A stretch of 64,000 nucleotides of DNA from Pirellulales bacterium (GTDB lineage: Bacteria > Planctomycetota > Planctomycetia > Pirellulales > JAEUIK01), in contig JAIBBZ010000024.1 of NCBI GenBank assembly GCA_019694435.1, positions 1 through 64,000 of the forward strand, written 5' to 3'. Both the position numbers and the translations under genes were made by a program. Positions 1-8,330 of the stretch are shown one piece after another. Each line of letters starts with the position of its first letter. Position 1 is the first letter of the stretch. The notes beneath the pieces were generated by a model. That model was given only the letters and a program-made list of their open reading frames with translations. It searched no databases and was not told the DNA's origin.

Positions 1-214
1 CGTACCAGCGGTTGTCCGGATTGGTCCAAGAGCCATCGGGATTCTGTCGGTTCGCCAATTCGGCGGCCAGCTCCGCCCGCCAGTTGTGTTCGACACCTGA
101 CGCGTCGACAAAAGTTGGCGAACCCAGCGCGTCCAGGCACTTGGACATCAACTGGTAGTAGTAATACAGTCCCGAGTTGCCCAAGCCTGGGTTTTCCTGA
201 ACTGAATAATTGGT
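1..214 (-). pseudogene. Truncated prenyltransferase/squalene-oxidase repeat protein (interior/C-terminal fragment)
   Basis: The minus strand reads continuously from about 214 off the window edge. It contains TNYSVQENPG, a GLYYYYQLMSKCLDALG segment, HNWRAELAAEL and RQNPDGSWTNPDNRWY. These are typical of the alpha/alpha-barrel prenyltransferase/squalene-oxidase repeat proteins that are abundant in planctomycetes. The 5' part of the gene is missing: reading upstream, the frame passes without a stop into the C-terminus of a transposase. I read this as a gene beheaded by an insertion element. Its cellular role is not known. The family match is from motif recognition. Confidence 0.6.
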
Positions 215-368
215 TTGTAGTGCTCCGTAGAAAACCCCGCTGCGCCGGAGGATCATCACGTTCAGCGTGATCGCTCGCAGGTAGAGTTCGCGGCACTGGG
301 AACGATAACGTCGCGCTCGCAAGGCCGAGCCCAGCAGCCGCTTGAGCATACTGTTGACGGTCTCGACC
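215..368 (-). pseudogene. C-terminal remnant of a DDE transposase
   Basis: The translated minus strand contains SVETVNSMLKRLLGSALRAR, then RSQCRELYLRAITLNVMILRR. This is the C-terminal helix region found in IS4/IS5-type DDE transposases, where the glutamate of SVETVNS is probably the third catalytic acid. The fragment is cut at its 5' side by the left end of the neighbouring IS5-like element and runs in frame into the prenyltransferase-repeat fragment at its 3' side. No terminal inverted repeat of this older element could be found. It is a relic and cannot be active on its own. Confidence 0.5.
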
Positions 369-1425
369 GACCTTGTTGCCTAACTCCAGGTGAAGCGGGG
401 CATGCCGAGGTGGGAGAAATGGTTGAGCAGCTTGCAGCGTAAGCTGGTTTCGGCGCGTTGGTTCGGGGCTACGCGGTTCTTGAGGCGGTCGCCAAAGCTG
501 CACTTGAAACGGTGCATCGCCGTTTCGGCCAGGCTGCGGCGGTGGTAACCGATCGACTTCTTCCACGCCTTCCGGCCATCGCGGCGAATCTGGCGGATGC
601 ACTCGTCACGCGGCAGCGGATCGGCCGAGCTGTTCCCATGTTGAGCGATCTTCGCGTTCTTCCTCGGTGGAATGATCGTGTCGACGCCGCGCGTGCCGAG
701 TACGTCGTAGACCTTCCGCTGATCGTACGCCCCGTCGCCATAGAAGGTCCGCACGGGGCGATCGATCTGCTGCAAGAGCGGCTCTACCTGATCGGCGTCG
801 TGGACGTTATTCTCCGTCAGCACCTCGGCGACAATCTCGTGCGTGTCCGGGTCGATCGCCAGGTGCAGCTTCCGCCACGTCCGCCGCTTGCCCACGCCGT
901 GCTGGCGGACCTTCCATTCCCCTTCGCCGTAGATCTTCAGGCCCGTGCTGTCGACGACCACATCCAAGGGGCCACGCGTCTGAGACACATCGATCGATAC
1001 TCCCATTCTCGCGGCCCGCTTGGCCAGCGAGGTGAAGTCGGGGATCGTAATCTGGGCACCCAGCAGCGTGGCCAGCGCGCGGCCCAGGCCCTCGGTCTGA
1101 CGGTAGGGCAGGCGGAACAGTTCGCGGAGGGCGAGCAAGCACTCGATGGCCCGATCGCTGTACTTGAATGGGCGGCCGTTCTTCTTCTCGGCGTTGTCGT
1201 GCTCCCACTCGTCGAGCGTGTTTTGGCTGAACCAGAAGGTCACGTCGCCGCGGCGCACCAACGCTTCGTTGTATTCCCGCCAGTTCGTGATCTGGTAAGT
1301 CGCTTTCTTCCCCGCATTCGGCCTGCTAGCATCCACCGTGGCCATCGCGTTCGCTCCTGCAAGAGACCGGAGACTCCATCCTGGAGCGAATTACGCGGCA
1401 GATTGAGCGGTTGTTCGACAAGGCC
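369..1425 (-). mobile_element. IS5-family (IS903-like) insertion sequence
   Basis: A 1.06-kb element carries a single transposase gene. The right end, read inward, starts GGCCTTGTCGAACAACCG, close to the GGCTTTGTTGAA-type ends of the IS903 group. The left end starts GACCTTGTTGCCTAACTC and matches it at about 12 of 18 positions. The 9-base flanks (gtctcgacc and aatcgtgcc) are not the same, so no target duplication is visible. The ends are inferred by eye and could be off by a few bases. Confidence 0.6.
380..1345 (-). CDS. IS5/IS903-type transposase
   Basis: This 321-residue protein has the usual length for an IS903-group transposase. The N-terminal DNA-binding part includes NWREYNEALVRRGDVTFWFS (about residues 21-40). 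The RNase-H-like DDE core shows D132 in VVVDSTGLKIYG, D204 in FYGDGAYD and E274 in the YHRRSLAETAMHRFK signature. The reading frame is intact with no internal stop, so it may still be functional. It cuts and rejoins the element's own ends. The stop codon lies about 11 bases inside the proposed left end. Confidence 0.9.
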   Translation of the reverse strand: MATVDASRPNAGKKATYQITNWREYNEALVRRGDVTFWFSQNTLDEWEHDNAEKKNGRPFKYSDRAIECLLALRELFRLPYRQTEGLGRALATLLGAQITIPDFTSLAKRAARMGVSIDVSQTRGPLDVVVDSTGLKIYGEGEWKVRQHGVGKRRTWRKLHLAIDPDTHEIVAEVLTENNVHDADQVEPLLQQIDRPVRTFYGDGAYDQRKVYDVLGTRGVDTIIPPRKNAKIAQHGNSSADPLPRDECIRQIRRDGRKAWKKSIGYHRRSLAETAMHRFKCSFGDRLKNRVAPNQRAETSLRCKLLNHFSHLGMPRFTWS

Positions 1426-1461
1426 AATCGTGCCGCGAGCTTCAATCGTGCGGCCGGCTTA

Positions 1462-2564
1462 CTCCTACCTGCGCCGCGATTGAGCCGGATCATAACTTGA
1501 GCTGGTCTGCGTGAAAGAACGATCGTAGCAAGGGCTGGTTGAAATGCGTGTCGCCCACGGCTTCGATCACGGCGTCGTTGAGGTGCTCGACATTGTCGGG
1601 CACGAAGTTCGCCAGGGGCGTGTACATGGCGTGGCTCCAGAGGGCCTCGACCGGGTTCAGGTCGGGCGCGTAGGGCGGCAGCCACTCGACCGACAGCCAG
1701 CTCGCGCCGCGAGCCCGCAGCTTTTTCACGGCCGCGCGATGCACGTTGAGCCGATCGAGCACGACGACGATCGGGCCGCGGTGCTCGCGATGCAGCGCGT
1801 ACAGATAACGAACCACATCGGCCGTGCGGACGTTGTGGTCGTGCACGCGAAAACGCAGCTTCACGCGCCGGCGGCGCGGCGAGACAGCCAGGCTGCCGAT
1901 CACGCTCAAGCGATCGTGCCGCTGCGAGGCGATCTGTTGCGGGCGCGATCCGGTCGGGGCCCAGGTGCGGCGGTTCAGCGGCTGGAGACGAAAGCCGCAT
2001 TCGTCGAGAAAGACGATGGTAGCTTGCCGCCGCCGGCCCCCTTTTTGATTCGCGGCCAGTCGCTCTTACGCCACTGCTCCACGGCCGCTTCATCGCGTTC
2101 GCGAGCCCGCCGCTGCGGCTGCTGTGGTGAGAAGCCCAAGCTGTGCAAGATGCGGCCGAGGTGGTCGGGATGGTACGAGATGCCAAACTCGCGCCGCACG
2201 ACCTCGGCGACTCGCCGGCAAGTCCATAGATCGCTGTCGAAGCCCGCGGCCAACGGGCCCGCGACGAGGAGGTCGCAGAGCTGGTAGCCTTGGTCTTCCG
2301 TGAGGCGACGCGCAACCGGCCGGGGCTTCTTCGGCTTCAGGGCCGCGACCCCGCCGGAGGCATGGGCCTTTTCCAACGTTTCACACTCGAACGGCTGATT
2401 CCCAACCGCTCGGCGACAGCCGCCTGGGTCGCTCCCTCCCGGAGCAACTCCACGGCCACGCGACGAAGGACCATCCAGTCCTCGGGGCTGCGGGAAGAAG
2501 AAGTGTTCATGCACCTTCTACGGTGCTAGCGACGGGGTTGGTTCAAAGGGAGCGCAGGGGGGAG
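1462..2564 (-). mobile_element. IS630/Tc1-like insertion sequence with TA target duplication
   Basis: The left end begins CTCCTACCTGCGC and the right end, reverse-complemented, begins CTCCCCCCTGCGC. Counting from the flanking TA, the two ends match at 20 of 27 positions. A TA dinucleotide flanks each side (1460-1461 and 2565-2566), the hallmark of IS630/Tc1/mariner insertion. The element is about 1.1 kb and encodes one transposase on the minus strand. Only 34 bases separate it from the IS5-like element, so this site has been hit repeatedly. Confidence 0.85.
1490..2510 (-). pseudogene. IS630-family transposase, frame broken at two A-runs
   Basis: Three consecutive frames are needed to read the protein. 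The first (from ATG at 2510) holds an HTH with AAVAERLGISRSSVKRWK. It must move by -1 near 2370, at a TGGAAAAGG run, to continue into KAHASGGVAALKPKKPRP and the winged-helix part ending WPRIKK. A second -1 step near 2038, at CAAAAAGGGGG, is needed to reach ATIVFLDECGFRLQPL, VVLDRLNVHRA and LPPYAPDLNPVEALW, which carry the D, D and E of the catalytic triad. Some IS630 elements use programmed frameshifting, but two shifts suggest decay. Both sites are homopolymer runs, so sequencing error is a further possibility. Confidence 0.8.
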
Positions 2565-2650
2565 TAAGAGTGTCCATTCTCACCAGTACAAGCTTTCCGC
2601 AGGGAGAGCAGTCGATTTACAGCTCCTGAGTATTTTTGGAGGTCCGACAA

Positions 2651-3010
2651 ATGAAACCCGTAGAACTCACCGTCCGCATGACACTCGATGAGGTTAGTGC
2701 CCGCACGCTAATTGACCTTATTCGCACCGCGTGTCAGGAGGTTGCGGAGCAAGATGAACGGCGGGCTGCTAGGCTCCAATCATCCCGGAACGCGCTATTT
2801 GCGGGACAGAAGCCACCGGAGGATCGTGGTCTATTGATTGACACCAACCAAGCCGCAAAGTTGCTGAAGGTGTCCGCTCGCACCATTTGGAGAATGGAAC
2901 ACTGCGGTGAAATGCCCAAGGCCATTCGCATTGGCAAGGCGGTTCGCTGGAGTTACGAAGATCTCAAAGCATGGATCGCTGCCGGATGCCTCCGATGTTC
3001 GATCGATTAA
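2651..3010 (+). CDS. AlpA/excisionase-like helix-turn-helix protein
   Basis: The ATG start is chosen because GGAGG sits 8 bases upstream; a TTG five codons earlier lacks such a site. The product has 119 residues. Residues 1-58 are charged and helical. Residues 62-110 (LIDTNQAAKLLKVSARTIWR ... RWSYEDLKAWI) are a MerR/AlpA-type winged HTH of the excisionase family (helix_turn_helix domain 17). Such proteins act as recombination directionality factors or small regulators of mobile elements. The tRNA remnant and integrase-like start close by support a mobile origin. The exact target is unknown. Confidence 0.75.
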   Translation: MKPVELTVRMTLDEVSARTLIDLIRTACQEVAEQDERRAARLQSSRNALFAGQKPPEDRGLLIDTNQAAKLLKVSARTIWRMEHCGEMPKAIRIGKAVRWSYEDLKAWIAAGCLRCSID

Positions 3011-3276
3011 GCTTGTCGCCAAGGGTCGATTCGAGAGCGTGCGAACATTGTTCACGCGTTTGTGGGCAACGCACGTACCTCCAAATGGAACGGCACATCA
3101 TCACAAACGATCGAGCTAGATCCGGCTTTCCGTATTTACGGTTTTCGTCGCTCGATACGGTCGTGTTCTGCGGATATTTGCGCGCTGACGAATCGGTTTG
3201 CATGCGCGATCGACGACTGTAGAATGCGTTGCGTCTGTGTGAGTTATGTCGTTTTTCTGCGGCTTTTTTGGCGGAT
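3011..3276 (+). other. Intergenic stretch without a supported gene
   Basis: Short open frames exist on both strands, but none has a ribosome binding site plus a recognisable product. The base composition is visibly lower in G+C than the window average. It links the excisionase-like gene to the tRNA remnant, and I see nothing else in it. Confidence 0.5.
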
Positions 3277-3317
3277 CGACAAGCTGGGGGTCACAGGTTC
3301 GAGCCCTGTATCGCCCA
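3277..3317 (+). tRNA. tRNA 3' half remnant (T arm and acceptor strand), probable attachment site
   Basis: The sequence contains an ACAGG-TTCGAGC-CCTGT T arm followed by ATCGCCCA, the 3' acceptor strand with the discriminator base. The matching 5' acceptor strand (GGGCGAT), the D arm and an anticodon arm are not found upstream, so this is not a functional tRNA. A duplicated tRNA 3' end is what site-specific integrases leave at one end of an integrated element. The integrase-like N-terminus that starts 63 bases downstream fits that reading. The tRNA identity cannot be told from the fragment. Confidence 0.65.
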
Positions 3318-3380
3318 TTCGACTTACGACGACACCTCCGAACAATGCAGTGATCAGTGCAGAGTTCGTGAGGTGTTTCT

Positions 3381-3647
3381 ATGCGCCGCAAGCGAGAGCC
3401 TGAGCCGTTTTTCCGCGCTCAGACAAGGACCTGGTGCCCGCAGCTTGGCCGCCGTCGGGTCACCGCTGTCCGTCATGTCCGGGATAAAGGCGAGCACCAA
3501 GCAGAGCAGGCCCTGCAACAGCTCGCCGGGTTGTCCGTAGCGGTCGAGCTTGGGCGTTGCCGGTACACCGGACTTGGCAGGGAGGTTTTGCATGTCGGCC
3601 TGCATTATGTCGACGAGGAAGGCTACGAATGCCCGAGTCGTCTGTGA
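3381..3647 (+). pseudogene. Integrase-like N-terminal fragment
   Basis: An 88-residue frame begins MRRKREPEPFFRAQTRTWCPQ after a GAGG at suitable distance. This opening resembles the N-termini of planctomycete tyrosine-recombinase integrases, which commonly read RKR-EP-PFFR-QTKTWYVQIG. The stretch RDKGEHQAEQALQQLAG would correspond to the following 'RDK.EA...' segment. No catalytic domain (R...H-R...Y) follows before the frame stops, so at best this is a decayed gene start. The similarity is short, and a chance open frame is the alternative. Confidence 0.4.
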
Positions 3648-3701
3648 TCGACGCATGCCGTCATCAATGCAAGTGCTCTAATTGTAAGGCACGGTCCAAG
3701 A

Positions 3702-5081
3702 CTACTTGGGCTTCTTTGCGTTCTTCTTCTTGTTGCTACGAGTGGGATCAATTTCGGTTGATATCGGGGCTCCTTTTTCGCATTGTGTAGTGGAGGTTGT
3801 CCTGTACTTTACGCCATAGGTACTGCCGGTGGGATGGCCAAAGATGCCAGCGATCTCGCGATATAGTCGCTCAAGATTGAACCTTCGTGGATCGCTGTGT
3901 CCTCCATGCTGAGGCAAACGGCAATCCTCCATGAAGTGTGTTGTCACATGCAAAAAATGATTCGCATGACGCGACAAGGTGGCATAGAGCCTGGCGATCG
4001 TGCAATATTGCGTGTCCGTGTATGCGTCCGGTTGGCCGGGCAAGCCAAGCGTCTCGAAGGTCTGTTGAGCAGGTGGCTCGATTTCGATGTTGACGCGAGC
4101 TGCAATCCGCTCATTGCGTGCGTTCATTGCGTTGAGATAGTCTTGACAATCTTGTTTTTCCCTTTTTTTGAAGGGGTAGTTCTTGATCGCTGTCAGTTTT
4201 TTGCAGAGGGACTCAACCGCCCATAACGCCGAGGTGCTGTGTGTGCCTCCTTGTTTCAAAAACGTTAACGCCTTTGTGATTTCGCCATCACGCGTTTCCG
4301 CGTTCTTCTTGGCGACCTTGTCCGTGAACCCGTGGTCGTTGAGTGCCTGATTGATAACGGAACGTTTGTCTTCGTCGCTTTTCCCGCCTTCAAGCCCTTT
4401 CCATAGCTTGCGTGCGAGATTAGGAAGTTTGTTCTCTTGTTTTTTTTGAAGGGCAGGTAGCGTCTTTGTCTGCACCGCGTCATTAACCATTTGGTCGGTC
4501 ACGCCAATATCTTCGCCTCTCTCGTATTTTGTGGATGTGACGCGATATTGTTCGAAGGGGCGCGAGCGACCGTATATCGGGCGCGATGAATCGCGCGTTT
4601 GTGGTATAAAGGCGAACGTGCCCGTGTCACTGGATGGGCCGTACATGTTCCGGGTTGGGTCTTTCTCGTTCAGGTCGATCTTTTCGGCGCCAAAGTCGTG
4701 TAGGACAAAATACTTCTCGCCCGCGTCGGCTTGCAACGGGGATGATGGGTCCGGCCAATCGGCCTGTTCGTCGGCAATCATTTGCTTGTCGCAATCCGAG
4801 AGAGTCTCGCCGGCGAAGTTGTGAGGCTGTGTTGCTGTAGACGTACATTGCTGCTGTTCGGCTTTGATACATTGGGGTGCGAACCAAGACTGCATCCACT
4901 CTGGTAGGGTCCAGGGCGTGTCCGCTACCGGCGCCGCGACATCTTGTGACGACGAGTCTGCTCTCGTGCTTGTGGACATGCGTAGCTTGCGTCGTCTTTC
5001 GGCCTCTTTGGCGTCAATGCATTTCGGTGTGTAGAAGGATCCCTTTGTTTGAGGCGAAGGCGTAGCAGTTGGCGTCATCGT
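3702..5081 (-). CDS. Unknown protein at the end of the eCIS cluster, candidate payload
   Basis: I do not recognise a family. The frame is open from 5309, but the first part would overlap the upstream gene. The ATG at 5081 (MTPTATPSPQTKG) avoids this and gives about 459 residues; neither start has a convincing ribosome site. The N-terminal 130 residues are rich in S, T, P and C (several spaced PxCI/xxC segments). The rest is lysine-rich and helical with YCTIARLYATLSRHANHFLH and a basic tail (RSNKKKNAKKPK). The base composition is near 50% G+C by eye, well below its neighbours, which points to separate acquisition. It has no signal peptide. Its position just downstream of an injection-system operon makes a cargo protein plausible, but that is inference. 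Confidence 0.6.
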   Translation of the reverse strand, partial: TMTPTATPSPQTKGSFYTPKCIDAKEAERRRKLRMSTSTRADSSSQDVAAPVADTPWTLPEWMQSWFAPQCIKAEQQQCTSTATQPHNFAGETLSDCDKQMIADEQADWPDPSSPLQADAGEKYFVLHDFGAEKIDLNEKDPTRNMYGPSSDTGTFAFIPQTRDSSRPIYGRSRPFEQYRVTSTKYERGEDIGVTDQMVNDAVQTKTLPALQKKQENKLPNLARKLWKGLEGGKSDEDKRSVINQALNDHGFTDKVAKKNAETRDGEITKALTFLKQGGTHSTSALWAVESLCKKLTAIKNYPFKKREKQDCQDYLNAMNARNERIAARVNIEIEPPAQQTFETLGLPGQPDAYTDTQYCTIARLYATLSRHANHFLHVTTHFMEDCRLPQHGGHSDPRRFNLERLYREIAGIFGHPTGSTYGVKYRTTSTTQCEKGAPISTEIDPTRSNKKKNAKKPK

Positions 5082-5239
5082 GGTTTGTAGCTCGTCGTTC
5101 ACGATGTCCCGGCAAGCACTTGGCCAATCATGCCACGTGCCTGCCGGGAGCACCGTTGCGACCCTCTGCACTTGGAGGATGGGAACGTATCGATTTCGTT
5201 GCCCGGTGACGGCCGACGTCGCGCGAGCCGAGGAGCTGC

Positions 5240-6103
5240 TTAGTTTTTCGCCCCTGCCGCCAGGGCATCGCCGTTGCGTTGGGCGAAGTAAGCGTCGATT
5301 TCGTCGCAAACGTCGCCGTTTGCGACCATCGCCGTTGGGGTGTCTTCAGCGAGCAGGTCCTGCTGCGTGGCGACGACCAGTTTGTCGGCCACGTCGAGTC
5401 GCACCCGGACCTCGTCGACCAGCTTCTGGCAACGCGCCACCTGGTTATCGTCGAAGGCCACGGCGGTCGACTGGACCTGGCTCTGCTGGGTGCGGAGCTT
5501 GGCTTGCAGGTGCTCGATCTGGGCCTCCAGATCGCGTTTGGCGTCGAGCATGTTCTTGAGCTTGGCTTCGGCCGCGGCGAGCGATTTTTCGCGGCTCGAC
5601 AGGAGCTGGCGCTGAGCGTCGAGCGTGGCTTCCAGCGTCTGGAACCGGCCAAAGCGCTTGCCGAGCTCCTCGCGAACCTCTTCGGATGTCGCCGGACGCG
5701 TGCCGACGCGCAAGGTGCCCGACTCGTTGTTGACATCGTCGCGCAAGGCCAGGAGCGCGGTCCGCTGCTCGCCGAGCACACCTTCTTGACGAGCGACGTC
5801 GGCGCGAAGGTGCTCGACCGCCGTCTTCTCCTGGGCAATGACGTAGATATTCTTGCGCAAATCGGGAATCAGGTCGGTGACCATCGTGCGGGCACGTTCA
5901 AGTTCGAATTCGACAGGAATCTGTTCTTGCACGCGGCCGCCGACGAGCCTGGCCGCTGTCGAGACGTAGGACAGCGTGCCTGGGCCGTAGGTAATCAGCC
6001 CGGCCATGACGGCGACCAACAGCGCAACTCGCGTCCAGGTCGACTTTTCTCGGGCGACTTCCTTCAATTGCAGAATCGTGTGCAGCAGACGTTGATCGGA
6101 CAT
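5240..6103 (-). CDS. Membrane-anchored coiled-coil protein
   Basis: This 287-residue protein has one transmembrane segment (about residues 25-45, VALLVAVMAGLITYGPG) and then QIPVEFELERARTMVTDLIPDLRKNIYVIAQEK. I know this opening from a planctomycete-wide family of coiled-coil proteins of unknown role. Residues 85-215 are heptad-like and rich in E, A, K, L and R, with LREEL-type and AAEAKLKN stretches. The start is well supported: AGGAGG lies 8 bases before the ATG. It is likely a periplasmic or paryphoplasmic coiled-coil tethered to a membrane. It lies in the same direction as the eCIS genes, but membership in that system is not shown. Confidence 0.7.
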   Translation of the reverse strand: MSDQRLLHTILQLKEVAREKSTWTRVALLVAVMAGLITYGPGTLSYVSTAARLVGGRVQEQIPVEFELERARTMVTDLIPDLRKNIYVIAQEKTAVEHLRADVARQEGVLGEQRTALLALRDDVNNESGTLRVGTRPATSEEVREELGKRFGRFQTLEATLDAQRQLLSSREKSLAAAEAKLKNMLDAKRDLEAQIEHLQAKLRTQQSQVQSTAVAFDDNQVARCQKLVDEVRVRLDVADKLVVATQQDLLAEDTPTAMVANGDVCDEIDAYFAQRNGDALAAGAKN

Positions 6104-6188
6104 GGGGTCCTCCTCGAAGAAAATGGGGTGAAAGTTTTCCGGGGCGTTGAGAAGCTGTTGCCACTGCCGCGAAAGGCTGCGGCCTGGG

Positions 6189-8330
6189 TTACGGATCGGC
6201 CGCGTTGGGCGAGGGGCCCGGGCAATGGTTTTCGATGGTTTGCATCACCGTCCCCAGCGGGATCTTGAAACGCGCGGGATCCTGTTGGTACAGGGACCAA
6301 TACTTTGGATAGACAAGCTGTCGATAAGTCCAACAGCCGAGTTGTTGTTGCTGATGCTCGAGCAGCCAGGCTCCGCGAACGCCTTCGAAGTAGGCCACCG
6401 CGTCGGGGGTGTGGTCCCGAGCAAGCAGGACCTCGGCGCCGGGGATTTCTTCATCGCTGGTGAGATACATGTGGATGATGCTGGCAACGTCCTCCTTGTT
6501 CGGCTGCTGCGCTGCGGCGAGCAAGGCCTCGCCCAGTCGAATCTCGGCTCGATCGGGGTGGCGCGCCGGCTGAGCGCGATCGGGAAATTTGTTTTCCAGC
6601 CGTTGCCAGAAGACACAGGCCTGATCGAAATAGACCTTGGCCGCCGCTCGGCGTCCGTTCATCAAGGCCCACCAACCTGCCGTTGTGGCCTGACGCGCGC
6701 CGAGCTCGAATCGGTCGCGACCGGTCTGCAACTCCTGGCCGAGCGCAGGAACTTTCTCGAAGAGGCGGCGCTGGAGAACCAGGTCCGAGGACAACGAATC
6801 GAGGCGCAGCTGGTCGATCCTTAGCGCGTAGATCGCCGGATGGCGTGGATTGCCCATGGACTCGAGCGTGTGGTTCGCCTGGTCGAAGAGTGCCCGCGTT
6901 GAATCCTTGCGATTGCGGTTGAACAACTCGTGCCGACCGCGAAGGTGGAGCGTTCTACCGATGTACAGCCGATGGTGAGGCAACCCAGGACCGTAGGCGG
7001 CGAGCGTGCTGATGGACAGGATGCGATCGCAGAGCATTTCCACGGTCTGAAGATCGGCTCCGATGGCCACCCGGGCCTCGAGCAGTTCGAGCAACGGCTC
7101 GCCCAATTGGGGACAGACGTCACCGCAGGCAGCCTCGTAGCAGGCGATCGACTCGTAACAACTGCGGATCGCGGCGGTCCGTTGGCCGCAGGCGTTGGAG
7201 AGCATGGCATCGAGCAGATGCAGTTCGCCGCACAGAAAGTGCTCCTCGGCCGGCAGAAAGTTGCGGGCTTTTTCCCAGCAGAGGAGCGCCTCGCGCAGCT
7301 CCTCGCGCCCCAAGGCCAGGCGCGCCTTGACGAGCCAGTACTCGGCCTTCAGCCAGCGATAGCAGGGGTCTTCGATCAACCGCACATCTTGTTCGCGATT
7401 GAGCAGCTTCTCGGCCTGGCTCAAGTCGCCCAGCAGGCACGCGTTGCGTGCGAACGACACGGCGCCGGCAAGGTTGAGCAGGAACCGTTCCCGCGCGAGG
7501 CGACCGGATCCGGCGAGAATGCGTTGCCATTCGGCCCGCAGATCGTCGCACTTGCGATAATCGCCCATGGCGCAGAACAGGCTGCCCCAGCATTCGAGCA
7601 CAAGCGCTCGTTGCGGCGGCGTGATCGTGGAGTCTTTCAGTGCGAGTTCAAAGGTCCGCTGTGCGTCCACATAGTGGCCCAGCGAGGTTTGCACCTTGGC
7701 CAACTCGACGAGCGTGACGACGTATTCGTTGTCGGCTGTCGGTTGTTTGGGTTGGATCGCCTCAAAGGCGGCGCGCGCCGTGAGCAGCTTCTCATAGGCC
7801 ACCTCGGTTTCGTAACAGGCCCATGCAGCACGTCCCCACACCAGATTCAAACGAGCCAGCACGCGCTGCGAATCGGCGTCGACACCCAGGCCGGAGGCAA
7901 GCCCGGCCTGACAATGAGCAATCGCTCCTGGATAGTCGGATTGCAGCAGCTTGAGGATGGCGCAACCGGCGCGAAAGGTTCCCAATCGCAAGGCATCACT
8001 CGTGCCTACCCGCTGTGCCTCGCTTAAGGCCAGCTCGAATTGTTGAGCCAGGCGCTCGAGCTCCTTTGCCAGGATCGGCTCGGCGAGTGGATCGGGCCAA
8101 ATCCGCTTGAGCCAGGCCTGCGCATCATTGTTCAGCGCATCGGCGGCCTGGACCGGCACGCCGTCGTCCTGAGCGCGTGACGCGACCGGCGCCAACGGGC
8201 TGAGCAACATCAGCGCGACCACCCAGGGGCCGTGGCACAGCACGCGGAACTGGCGCGAAAACGTCGAAGTTACCCTCGGGCAACCCATCGTTCGAATTGC
8301 ATGATCGCGGGGAAACATGGATAGACCCAT
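6189..8330 (-). CDS. Exported TPR-like helical-repeat protein
   Basis: The protein is about 700 residues. The N-terminus has a basic stretch and a hydrophobic run WVVALMLLSPLAPVASRAQ ending in an Ala-x-Ala-like site, so it is probably exported. The rest consists of degenerate TPR-like helix pairs, for example NEYVVTLVELAKVQTSLGHY followed by YVDAQRTFELAL, and LVWGRAAWACYETEVAYEKL. No catalytic motif is seen. The start is uncertain: the ATG at 8330 abuts the upstream stop, while ATGs at 8318 and 8288 are alternatives, and none has a clear ribosome site. TPR proteins scaffold complexes; which one is unknown. Confidence 0.7.
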   Translation of the reverse strand: MGLSMFPRDHAIRTMGCPRVTSTFSRQFRVLCHGPWVVALMLLSPLAPVASRAQDDGVPVQAADALNNDAQAWLKRIWPDPLAEPILAKELERLAQQFELALSEAQRVGTSDALRLGTFRAGCAILKLLQSDYPGAIAHCQAGLASGLGVDADSQRVLARLNLVWGRAAWACYETEVAYEKLLTARAAFEAIQPKQPTADNEYVVTLVELAKVQTSLGHYVDAQRTFELALKDSTITPPQRALVLECWGSLFCAMGDYRKCDDLRAEWQRILAGSGRLARERFLLNLAGAVSFARNACLLGDLSQAEKLLNREQDVRLIEDPCYRWLKAEYWLVKARLALGREELREALLCWEKARNFLPAEEHFLCGELHLLDAMLSNACGQRTAAIRSCYESIACYEAACGDVCPQLGEPLLELLEARVAIGADLQTVEMLCDRILSISTLAAYGPGLPHHRLYIGRTLHLRGRHELFNRNRKDSTRALFDQANHTLESMGNPRHPAIYALRIDQLRLDSLSSDLVLQRRLFEKVPALGQELQTGRDRFELGARQATTAGWWALMNGRRAAAKVYFDQACVFWQRLENKFPDRAQPARHPDRAEIRLGEALLAAAQQPNKEDVASIIHMYLTSDEEIPGAEVLLARDHTPDAVAYFEGVRGAWLLEHQQQQLGCWTYRQLVYPKYWSLYQQDPARFKIPLGTVMQTIENHCPGPSPNAADP

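Noticed and set aside
3220-3317. A complete tRNA gene
   Set aside because: No 5' acceptor strand, D arm or anticodon arm pairs with the T arm and acceptor strand seen, so only a 3' half is present.
3116-3391. A minus-strand peptide reading RYRARTCDPQLVDPP
   Set aside because: This is the familiar artefact of translating the antisense of a tRNA T arm. It supports the tRNA remnant, not a gene.
3354-3656. A 100-codon minus-strand frame overlapping the integrase-like start
   Set aside because: It has no ribosome site and no recognisable motif. The plus-strand frame has both an SD-like site and an integrase-type opening.
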